Below are positions 1 to 4,868 of a stretch of DNA of 5,716 nucleotides, piece by piece. Within the stretch, counting starts at the first letter, position 1. Each line of letters opens with the position of its first letter. The notes beneath the pieces were generated by a model that saw only the letters and a list, made by a program, of their open reading frames with translations, made no database searches and was not told the DNA's origin. The DNA lies in NCBI GenBank assembly GCA_003142355.1, contig PLMF01000211.1, positions 17,078 through 22,793 of the forward strand. Reading direction: 5' to 3'. Source of the stretch: Bryobacterales bacterium. GTDB lineage: Bacteria > Acidobacteriota > Terriglobia > Bryobacterales > Bryobacteraceae. The translations under genes and the position numbers were made by a program.

Positions 1-249
1 GCATACGATTACTGGTGGCAGCCCGGAATGGAGCCCGCCGAGAAGATCGTCGCCCTGAACGCATGGATGAAAGAGTACGCCGCCAAGCGCGGGGTGGTGT
101 ACGTGGATTGTCACGCACCCATGTCCGATGAGAAACATGCCATGAAAAGGGAGTTGAGCCCCGACGGGGTCCATCCCAACGCGGCCGGCTACGCGCTCAT
201 AAGCCCGTTGGTCGAGACGGGAATCGCCGAGGCCTTAAAACAGGATTGA
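1..249 (+). CDS. SGNH/GDSL-type esterase or lipase, C-terminal part (5' end outside window)
   Basis: The reading frame is open from the first base and ends at TGA 247-249, giving the last 82 residues of a protein whose start lies to the left. Near the end is the block V signature of SGNH hydrolases, Asp55-Gly-Val-His58 followed by Pro-Asn-Ala-Ala-Gly-Tyr (residues counted from the window edge). In this family that Asp and His complete the catalytic triad with a Ser near the N-terminus, which is not in the window. The preceding part (EKIVALNAWMKEYA, then VYVDCHAPM) matches the usual helix and strand before block V of rhamnogalacturonan-acetylesterase-like and GDSL lipase families. Such enzymes hydrolyse ester bonds, often acetyl groups on sugars; the substrate here cannot be told. 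An internal ATG at 28 is in frame but is not the natural start, since coding similarity continues upstream of it. The HAD gene follows 13 bases later on the same strand, so the two are probably co-transcribed. Confidence 0.85.
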   Translation, partial: AYDYWWQPGMEPAEKIVALNAWMKEYAAKRGVVYVDCHAPMSDEKHAMKRELSPDGVHPNAAGYALISPLVETGIAEALKQD

Positions 250-262
250 GAAGCGGACTAAA

Positions 263-955
263 ATGGAGGTCCCGAAGTTGGAAATAGGCCTAACCTCAAG
301 AGAGCCTCGCAGTTGCCGCTACGATGCCGTTCTGTTTGACCTTCTGACCGCGCTCCTCGACAGTTGGTCGCTTTGGAATGCGATCGCGGGTGATGCCGGG
401 AGCGGGCGGCGCTGGCGCGCTGAGTATCTGCGGATCACCTACCAAACCGGAGCCTATCGAGGCTACGAGGATCTCGTCGCCGACGCGGCTGAGGCCGTGG
501 GCCTGCGGCGTGGTCTTGCGGCGGAACTCGGGGGGCACTACTCCGAGTTGCAACCCTGGCCGGGCGCGCAGGAGACCTTGGGTGCCATCGCGGCCGCTGG
601 TGTCCCGCTCGGCGTAGTGACGAACTGCTCCGAGCGGCTTGGGCGCATAGCGGCGGAGCGCCTGGGAGTCGATCTCGCCGTGATGGTCACCGCGGAGCGG
701 GCGGGCTTCTACAAACCCGATCCACGGCCCTATCGTTTGGGTTTGGAGGAACTGAAGGTCGATCCGGAGCACTGTCTCTTCGTGGCGGGTTCGGCCTACG
801 ACCTTGTCGGCACGGCGAAAGTCGGACTGGCCACATACTGGCACGACCGAATCGGCATGACGGCACCCGAAGGTGTGCCGACTCCGCTGGCGCACGAGTC
901 CTCCCTGAGGCCGCTCCTGCCACTCGTTCTAAACTCGCGTCACTTCAGCGCATGA
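263..955 (+). CDS. HAD-superfamily hydrolase, 2-haloacid dehalogenase-like
   Basis: This is a complete gene for a soluble cytoplasmic protein of 230 residues, the usual length for single-domain HAD enzymes with a helical cap. Motif I is FDLLTALLD with the nucleophile Asp26; there is no second Asp at +2, as in dehalogenases rather than phosphatases. The cap spans about residues 35-98. Motif II is VVTNCS (Thr120-Asn121), motif III Lys151 in YKPDPRPY, and motif IV FVAGSAYD with Asp180. The spacing follows L-2-haloacid dehalogenase closely, but two residues that hold the substrate there (the Ser and Asn of SSNAWD) are Ala175 and Ser177 here, and the Thr four residues after the nucleophile is Ala30. 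Dehalogenation is therefore uncertain and another small phosphate or halide substrate is possible. ATG 263 has only a weak upstream ribosome site. TTG 278, in frame, has GGAGGT seven bases before it and may be the true start. Confidence 0.8.
   Translation: MEVPKLEIGLTSREPRSCRYDAVLFDLLTALLDSWSLWNAIAGDAGSGRRWRAEYLRITYQTGAYRGYEDLVADAAEAVGLRRGLAAELGGHYSELQPWPGAQETLGAIAAAGVPLGVVTNCSERLGRIAAERLGVDLAVMVTAERAGFYKPDPRPYRLGLEELKVDPEHCLFVAGSAYDLVGTAKVGLATYWHDRIGMTAPEGVPTPLAHESSLRPLLPLVLNSRHFSA
265..270 (+). promoter_or_regulatory. Shine-Dalgarno GGAGGT inside the annotated 5' end of the HAD gene
   Basis: GGAGGT is followed by seven bases (CCCGAAG) and then an in-frame TTG at 278-280. This is near-ideal spacing, while ATG 263 has only GAGAAG nine bases ahead. 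Starting at 278 removes five residues and leaves all HAD motifs intact. Confidence 0.45.
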
Positions 956-1073
956 TCGGCAAGTCCCGGTCAGTGCCGCGCCGCGGATAACCCGGGCTGT
1001 ACATGGTCGGCAATCCAATCAGAACCCGGGCGAGTCGGCACTTCTCGGATGGGGCGCCAGGGCTTGAGCGCGC
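956..1073. other. Gap between convergent genes, no terminator recognised
   Basis: This is 118 bases between the HAD stop and the permease-remnant stop. It contains a compact GC inverted repeat at 976-986 (CCGCG-C-CGCGG) and two copies of AACCCGGGC at 989-997 and 1023-1031. No hairpin is followed by a run of T on either strand, so an intrinsic terminator is not supported. No small reading frame with a ribosome binding site is visible. Confidence 0.5.
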
Positions 1074-1865
1074 CTACTCGTGCCGCAGCGCCTGGTTGGG
1101 ATCCACGGCCGCGGCGCGCAGCGCAGGGATGTAACTCGCCGCCAACGCCACCGGCACGATTGCCAGCGCTACGCCGGCGAACGTCATCGGGTCGGCCGCC
1201 TTGACGCCGTAAAGGAGACTCGCAAGGAATCGCGTCAGTCCAAAGGCGGCTGCCAAACCCGCGGCTACTCCAACGGCCGCCAGCAGCAGCGCAATCGCAG
1301 CGAACAGCGTCAGCAGCAGGGTGTTGAAGTTCTGCCGCGCCAGCGATTGGGAAACCATCTCATCCATGGAGCGCAGGCGTCCCACCGGGAGGGCGGCGTC
1401 GACGGCGCGCATCTCTCGCTCCACCACGGTGCGAAACGCCAGCGGATCGCCGGCCGTGCGCACTACCCACGCCAACGGAACAACGCCGGCGGAAAGCTCC
1501 GTGAGACCATCGGGCATCTGGGATTGCGGCACGTACATGACGCTCTGTCCGTGGCGGGCAAGTCCGGTTTCGGTCACGTTGCCGGCGATGCCGACGATTT
1601 CCCGCGGCCCTTCCTCAAACTGCGGACCGAGACCCCTGCCGATCACGACGATCCTGCCCAAAGCTTCTTCCTTGGGCCAGTACTTTTTCGCCATGGCATC
1701 GTTGATCACCACTACCAGCGGTGAACTGCCCGTATCGCGCTCCGTGACACCCCGGCCGCGCAGCAACGGCACCTGCAGGGTGCGGAAATAGTCGGGCGAC
1801 ACCGTGCGCCACTCCTCGGCGCCGTTGTAGTCGCCCTTGGCGGGTGGGCGGCCGCGTTCCGGCAA
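1074..1865 (-). pseudogene. C-terminal remnant of an ADOP-type (FtsX/MacB-like) ABC permease
   Basis: Minus-strand coding similarity runs from about 1862 to TAG at 1074-1076. The open frame continues upstream to 1946, but that part is only the glucuronidase read out of frame. It begins in the periplasmic MacB-like domain (ERGRPP, then EEWRTVSPDYFRTLQVPLLRGRG), continues through VVVINDAMAKKYWP and the ARQNFNTLLLTLFAAIALLLAAVG membrane helix, and ends with the family signature RAAAVDPNQALRHE. Full ADOP permeases are about 800 residues; only about 260 remain and the first half is missing. A second defect is internal: after LLLAAVG the sequence jumps to VAAGLAAAFG, skipping the rest of that helix, the cytoplasmic EIGIRMALGA-type coupling segment and the first part of the next helix, about 45 residues in relatives. 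No start codon with a ribosome site precedes it. It is almost certainly not a working transporter. The family identity is firm; its original substrate is unknown. Confidence 0.8.
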
Positions 1866-2178
1866 GATTGAATTGCGGGGCGGCCTTCCGAAAATCGGCC
1901 AGCGTGCCCAGCACGATGGCGCCTTCCTTGGGTACGGCGGACTCAACCCGCAGCGTTCTGCCGAGCATACCGCGGATTCCCCGGATGCATTCCTGCTCGG
2001 CGCTGCCGAGCACGGCCGAGTCGCTCAGAGCCGTCACCACGGCGGGCACGGCCTGCCGGTACGGGGCGGCCGCGGTTGCATCCAGCGCGGCGTACCTGAG
2101 CCACGCGTCGTATCCGGTTTCCGCATGGAGAGCGGCGGTCGCCAGCACTCCTGAAATCACACACAACTTCCGGAACAG
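1862..2178 (-). pseudogene. 5' fragment of a GH67 alpha-glucuronidase (N-terminal domain only)
   Basis: About 105 codons match the beginning of family GH67 alpha-glucuronidases: a signal-peptide-like start (FRKLCVISGVLATAALHA), then ETGYDAWLRYAALD, then IRGIRGMLGRTLRVE and EGAIVLGTLADFRKAAPQFN. This corresponds to most of the non-catalytic N-terminal domain (Glyco_hydro_67N). Intact enzymes have about 700 residues and cleave 4-O-methylglucuronic acid from xylan oligosaccharides; the catalytic acids lie in the missing part. Near 1862 the similarity stops and permease sequence begins in a different frame; translation in the glucuronidase frame would run as unrelated sequence to a stop near 1615. 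No ATG exists in frame. TTG 2166 is one candidate start; CTG 2178 adds Phe-Arg-Lys and gives a better signal peptide, but lies only four bases after GGAGG, whereas TTG lies sixteen after. Position 103 bases after the oxidoreductase suggests it was the third gene of that operon. Confidence 0.75.
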
Positions 2179-2180
2179 TT

Positions 2181-2188
2181 CTCCTCCC
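2181..2188 (-). promoter_or_regulatory. Ribosome binding site GGGAGGAG of the glucuronidase fragment
   Basis: Reading the minus strand, GGGAGGAG is a strong anti-16S match. It lies just before CTG 2178 and farther from TTG 2166, so it supports a start in this spot although neither spacing is ideal. Confidence 0.55.
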
Positions 2189-2198
2189 GTGAAACGTG

Positions 2199-2208
2199 AA
2201 TTGCAATT
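2199..2208. promoter_or_regulatory. 10-bp palindrome AATTGCAATT, possible operator
   Basis: This perfect 10-base palindrome lies 11 bases upstream of the glucuronidase ribosome site, in the only AT-rich patch (2192-2220) of the gap. The flanks CGTGAA and TTCGCG extend it imperfectly (five of six pairs). It could be a repressor site for the glucuronidase. No regulator gene is present in the window, so this is inference. Confidence 0.25.
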
Positions 2209-2220
2209 TCGCGGATATTT

Positions 2221-2255
2221 AGGCGCGCGTTCCCCCGTGTCTCGCTCCCGCGCCT
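2221..2255. repeat. Inverted repeat AGGCGCG / CGCGCCT with 21-base loop
   Basis: Seven-base arms at 2221-2227 and 2249-2255 are perfectly complementary and lie in the gap between the oxidoreductase stop and the glucuronidase fragment. There is no T-run after it on the minus strand, so it is not a typical intrinsic terminator. It could shape the intercistronic mRNA, or be chance in GC-rich DNA. Confidence 0.25.
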
Positions 2256-2281
2256 GAGTTGGCGACCCTTGGGGGTCATCG

Positions 2282-3556
2282 CTATGTCAGCTTGCGGAGG
2301 TCGATGCCGGACTCCCAGTGTTGGTTGGAGTGCAGCAGGCCCTCCCACGTCACCTCACGGCCGGTGTAGGCCGCTTGCCGGCCAAGCATGGCCGTCAGCG
2401 CCGACTCCACCCCGATGGCCGCCTGGTTATGGAACTGGCCGCCGGTGATGCTGCCAATAAACGCCTTCTGTTTTTCCGAATCTGCCTGGGCGAGATTGTC
2501 CGAGAACGACCCACTTGCCGAGAACGCGGTATCGTGCGATTTCTCGCTTCCCGCCCAGGTCCAGGGCTGGTCGCCCACGATTCCCAACAGCCCGCTGTAG
2601 GGCGATTGCGAGGCGCCGCGAGTGCCGAAGAAACGCTCGCTGACTTCGACCGACCCCTTTCCGAACTGCGTCGAGCTGAAGCTGGCGTGCACGTCGTTGG
2701 GATACTGGAACACAACGTCGAAGTGCGAAAAGCAATCGTCACCCGGCGCTCCGGCGCGGCCCCTCCGTCCCCCTCTTCCGATGGCCTTCAGCGGGTGGCC
2801 CTTCAACACCCAGTTGCAGATGTCGAGAGCGTGGATGTTCTGCTCGACAATGATGTCGCCGGAGAGCACGCGGTCCTCGATCCAGTTGCGCAGCCGCAGC
2901 GCATTTCCGGAGGCATTCGGCCAGTTGCGCTGTTCCGGCTGCAAGGCATAATAGTGCGCCTCCGCGGCCGCGATCTCACCCAGCGCGCCATCGTGGATGC
3001 GCTTCACCAGCTCCACGAAGGGCGGCGCCATGCGGATCTGAAAACCGACATCGAGGCTGAGCCGCCCCTCCGCCTTTTTGCCGGTTTCGAGGACGCGCTT
3101 GGCCCCAGCCACGTCCACCGCCACGGGTTTCTCGAGATAGACGTGCTTGCCCGCCGCCACCGCCGCCGCCAGGTGTTCCGGGTGGAAATACGCCGGGGTG
3201 GCTATAACCACTGCGTCCACTTCCTTCGACCCCACGATCTCGTCGAACGCCTTCGGTCCCACAAAGGTCTGCGACACCCCGGCGTAGCCTTTAGATTCGG
3301 CGAGCTTGTCGAAGCGTTGCCTGGCCTTGTCGATCTGATCCTGGAACATGTCTCCCAGCGCGACGACGCGCGCATCCGTATTCTGGGCGATGTTCGTGGC
3401 ATCCGTGCTGCCGCGCCGGCCGCAGCCGAGCAAGCCCACGCGCACCGCCGAATTCGCCGCGCTGCCGCGCGCCACGCGGGGCTTCAAGATGGTAAACGCG
3501 CCGGCAATTCCCGCCGCCTGGAGGAATGTGCGCCGGCCCGTGGTTTCGTTGTTCAT
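2282..3556 (-). CDS. Tat-exported Gfo/Idh/MocA-family sugar oxidoreductase
   Basis: This is a complete gene of 424 residues. It starts with a twin-arginine signal (GRRTFLQAAGIAGAF, Arg8-Arg9), pointing to folded export to the periplasm with its cofactor. A Rossmann domain follows: VGLLGCGRRG (Gly-x-Gly-x-x-Gly, residues 44-49), then VVIATPAYFH, then the family hallmark Glu142-Lys143-Pro144, where Lys is the usual catalytic or cofactor-near residue. The C-terminal sheet domain has GDIIVEQNIHALDICNW with His242 and Asp245, the typical active-site pair, and later FSHFDVVFQYPNDVHASFSSTQF. Such enzymes oxidise or reduce a sugar hydroxyl using tightly bound NAD(P); substrate not predictable. ATG 3554-3556 is fixed by AAGGAG seven bases upstream, which overlaps the stop of the isomerase gene. 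The gap is 11 bases, so translation is probably coupled. Family assignment is sure, periplasmic location likely, reaction inferred. Confidence 0.92.
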   Translation of the reverse strand: MNNETTGRRTFLQAAGIAGAFTILKPRVARGSAANSAVRVGLLGCGRRGSTDATNIAQNTDARVVALGDMFQDQIDKARQRFDKLAESKGYAGVSQTFVGPKAFDEIVGSKEVDAVVIATPAYFHPEHLAAAVAAGKHVYLEKPVAVDVAGAKRVLETGKKAEGRLSLDVGFQIRMAPPFVELVKRIHDGALGEIAAAEAHYYALQPEQRNWPNASGNALRLRNWIEDRVLSGDIIVEQNIHALDICNWVLKGHPLKAIGRGGRRGRAGAPGDDCFSHFDVVFQYPNDVHASFSSTQFGKGSVEVSERFFGTRGASQSPYSGLLGIVGDQPWTWAGSEKSHDTAFSASGSFSDNLAQADSEKQKAFIGSITGGQFHNQAAIGVESALTAMLGRQAAYTGREVTWEGLLHSNQHWESGIDLRKLT

Positions 3557-3563
3557 CGACTCG

Positions 3564-3569
3564 CTCCTT
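3564..3569 (-). promoter_or_regulatory. AAGGAG ribosome binding site overlapping the isomerase stop codon
   Basis: The minus strand reads TAAGGAG: TAA (3570-3568) ends the isomerase and its AA are the first bases of AAGGAG, followed by seven bases and the oxidoreductase ATG. This layout favours reinitiation by ribosomes leaving the upstream gene and roughly matched amounts of the two proteins. Confidence 0.85.
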
Positions 3570-4476
3570 ATCCGATCAACTTTTCCAGATACGCCTTGGC
3601 GGCGAGGATGTCCGCCGTCTGCTTCTCACCCGCGATCTCGCGCTCGATGGTGAGCGGATTCTGGTACCCAATCTTTTTCAGCTTCCCGATCAACTCCGGG
3701 AAGTTCACCATCCCCTCGCCGATGGGGACCTCGCGCCCGAGCTTTTTGGGATCGGTGGGGTAGAACCCGTCCTTGGCGTGCACTCCCTGGATGAACGTCC
3801 CGAAGACTTCCACCGCGTCCACCGGGTTCGCCTTGCCGTACAGAATCAGGTTGCCCGCGTCGAAGTTCACGCCGATGTTGTCCAGACCGGCGTCTCGAAT
3901 GGCCCGGACCAGCGTGATGGGGGTCTCTTGCCCGGTCTCGCAGCGGAAGTTCTGCCCGTTCTTCTTGCAGAACTCCGCCACGGCGCGGATTGCCTCAACC
4001 GCCTCCGTGTACAGCGGGTCGTTGGGGTTCTCGGGAATGAACCCACAATGGCTCTGAACGGCGGGGATCCCGGCCTTGCTGGCGAAATCCGAAACCTCTT
4101 TCATGCGCGCGATGCGCGCCTGACGGTACTGACGCGGCACGAGACCGATGGTCAGCGGCCCCTGGTAGAAGTCGTAGACCTCCGGACCCGGGCCGGTGGA
4201 TACGGCCGAAGTGGCCGCGACACGGTACTTGTCGAGCGCGCCGCGCAACTTCGCGGCCGTCGCGTTGTCCGTCTCGCGCACGCTCACCTGGCAGGTTGGA
4301 AACCCCAGTTCATGCACGCGCCGGATAGCCGCTTCGGGGTCCGGGGAAATGCTGAGGATGACACCCAGCCGCATCTTGCCCCGTGGTGCGGTCTGCGCGG
4401 CCGCCCGAAGCGCGGCGCCTGCCACCGCCGCCTGGAATAGTCGTCGCCGGTTATAAGTTGCCATTTGTGATGCCAT
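3568..4476 (-). CDS. Tat-exported sugar phosphate isomerase/epimerase-like protein (xylose isomerase-like TIM barrel)
   Basis: The gene encodes 302 residues, normal for this family (AP endonuclease 2 / xylose isomerase-like fold). The N-terminus is a twin-arginine signal: NRRRLFQAAVAGAALRAAAQTA, with probable cleavage near residue 30. The barrel carries the expected divalent-metal ligands: Glu180 (RCETGQE), Asp206 (NFDAGN), His233 (GVHAKDGF) and Glu278 (TIERE), plus His143 in QSHCGF. Relatives isomerise or epimerise ketoses, dehydrate inositols, or act on 3-keto-sugars; which applies here cannot be read from the sequence. The frame is open further upstream, but ATG 4474-4476 is chosen because AAAGGG stands five bases before it (4482-4487); ATG 4464 has no ribosome site, and the frame upstream of 4476 shows no recognisable protein. 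It is first in the operon, directly ahead of the oxidoreductase, which probably uses or makes its substrate. I found no convincing promoter within 4477-4705. Confidence 0.9.
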   Translation of the reverse strand: MASQMATYNRRRLFQAAVAGAALRAAAQTAPRGKMRLGVILSISPDPEAAIRRVHELGFPTCQVSVRETDNATAAKLRGALDKYRVAATSAVSTGPGPEVYDFYQGPLTIGLVPRQYRQARIARMKEVSDFASKAGIPAVQSHCGFIPENPNDPLYTEAVEAIRAVAEFCKKNGQNFRCETGQETPITLVRAIRDAGLDNIGVNFDAGNLILYGKANPVDAVEVFGTFIQGVHAKDGFYPTDPKKLGREVPIGEGMVNFPELIGKLKKIGYQNPLTIEREIAGEKQTADILAAKAYLEKLIG

Positions 4477-4705
4477 TTTATCCCTTTGCACAGGGGTCGG
4501 CATACGGCACCATGAATTCCGTGGAGCAACGGGGTAGACGGAGGCGATGGGCGGAGCAAGACCAGGCGACCAGGGAGGCGAGGGCCGAAGAGGTGTTCCG
4601 TCCTGCGGGGGCGAAGACGGCTCCCGGAGGAAAAGTGCAGCTCGCATTTGGACTCCAGTGGCGACGTTCTTGGCTGGCGGGGGACCCTAAGTGTTTGAAA
4701 CGTTT
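4477..4705. other. Gene-free spacer between the sugar operon and tRNA-Ala
   Basis: This 229-base stretch should hold the operon's promoter and the tRNA 3' trailer, both on the minus strand. On the plus strand it is purine-rich around 4521-4593, with three copies of AGGCGA (4542, 4564, 4576). A five-base stem CCGTC/GACGG near 4598-4620 and the palindrome AAACGTTT at 4698-4705, just past the tRNA end, are the only structures. No T-run terminator and no good sigma-70 promoter were recognised. Confidence 0.5.
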
Positions 4706-4781
4706 TGGTGGACCTGGTGAGATTCGAACTCACGACCTCTTCCATGCCATGGAAGCGCGCTCCCAACTGCGCCACAGGCCC
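4706..4781 (-). tRNA. tRNA-Ala (anticodon GGC), CCA encoded
   Basis: Read on the minus strand, the 76 bases fold into a full cloverleaf. The acceptor GGGCCTG pairs with CAGGTCC through a G3-U70 wobble, the identity mark of alanine tRNA. The D stem is GCGC/GCGC, the anticodon stem CTTCC/GGAAG with loop ATGGCAT, so the anticodon is GGC (reads GCC). The T stem GTGAG/CTCAC closes loop TTCGAAT. The discriminator is A, and the CCA end is encoded at 4708-4706. It supplies alanine to translation; GCC is a major alanine codon in this GC-rich DNA. It stands alone in the window, transcribed away from the lipoprotein gene and towards the sugar operon. Confidence 0.97.
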
Positions 4782-4808
4782 ATCGTGCTCAAGGCTATTT
4801 TCTACTTT

Positions 4809-4814
4809 ATCATA
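4809..4814 (-). promoter_or_regulatory. Possible -10 element TATGAT for tRNA-Ala
   Basis: The minus strand reads TATGAT within an AT-rich patch, 27 bases before the first tRNA base, which would give a leader of about 20 bases. No good -35 hexamer stands 16-18 bases further up, so this is tentative. Confidence 0.35.
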
Positions 4815-4831
4815 CCCGTGCGGGCACTGAA

Positions 4832-4847
4832 TTGACACATCCGTCAA
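4832..4847. repeat. Inverted repeat TTGAC-N6-GTCAA in the divergent promoter region
   Basis: Five-base arms at 4832-4836 and 4843-4847 give a -35-like TTGAC on both strands. The left arm is part of the lipoprotein -35. It could be a regulator's binding site over that promoter, or chance. Confidence 0.35.
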
Positions 4848-4862
4848 CCGGCTGCCTACAAT
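4832..4862 (+). promoter_or_regulatory. Sigma-70-like promoter of the lipoprotein gene, probably leaderless
   Basis: A perfect -35 TTGACA (4832-4837) and a -10 TACAAT (4857-4862, five of six) are 19 bases apart. Counting seven bases from the end of the -10 puts the transcript start on the A of ATG 4869. There is no Shine-Dalgarno before that ATG, consistent with a leaderless mRNA. The 19-base spacer is longer than the usual 17. Confidence 0.55.
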
Positions 4863-4868
4863 GAAACT

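Noticed and set aside
976..1031. GC inverted repeat and CCCGGG copies as a terminator between convergent genes
   Set aside because: No T-run follows on either strand, and CCCGGG is itself a palindrome that is frequent in GC-rich DNA.
2264..2277. GACCC/GGGTC hairpin just after the oxidoreductase stop as a terminator
   Set aside because: The stem has only five pairs and no following T-run on the minus strand.
2318..3763. A 481-codon plus-strand reading frame opposite the oxidoreductase
   Set aside because: Long antisense frames are common in GC-rich DNA; the protein is Arg/His-rich with no recognisable domain, while the minus strand has clear family motifs.
3526..4440. A 304-codon plus-strand reading frame opposite the isomerase
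   Set aside because: It is a shadow of the minus-strand gene with no domain and no ribosome site.
4542..4581. Three AGGCGA copies as a repeat array
   Set aside because: The spacing is irregular (22 and 12 bases) and six-base matches are expected by chance in a purine-rich, GC-rich stretch.
4706..4781. tRNA-Ala as an integration site for a mobile element
   Set aside because: No second copy of the tRNA 3' end and no integrase were seen in the window.
4383..4835. A 150-codon plus-strand reading frame across the tRNA, containing GEIRTHDLFHAMEARSQLRH
   Set aside because: This is a well-known spurious translation of the antisense strand of tRNA genes; there is no ribosome site and no family beyond the tRNA artefact.
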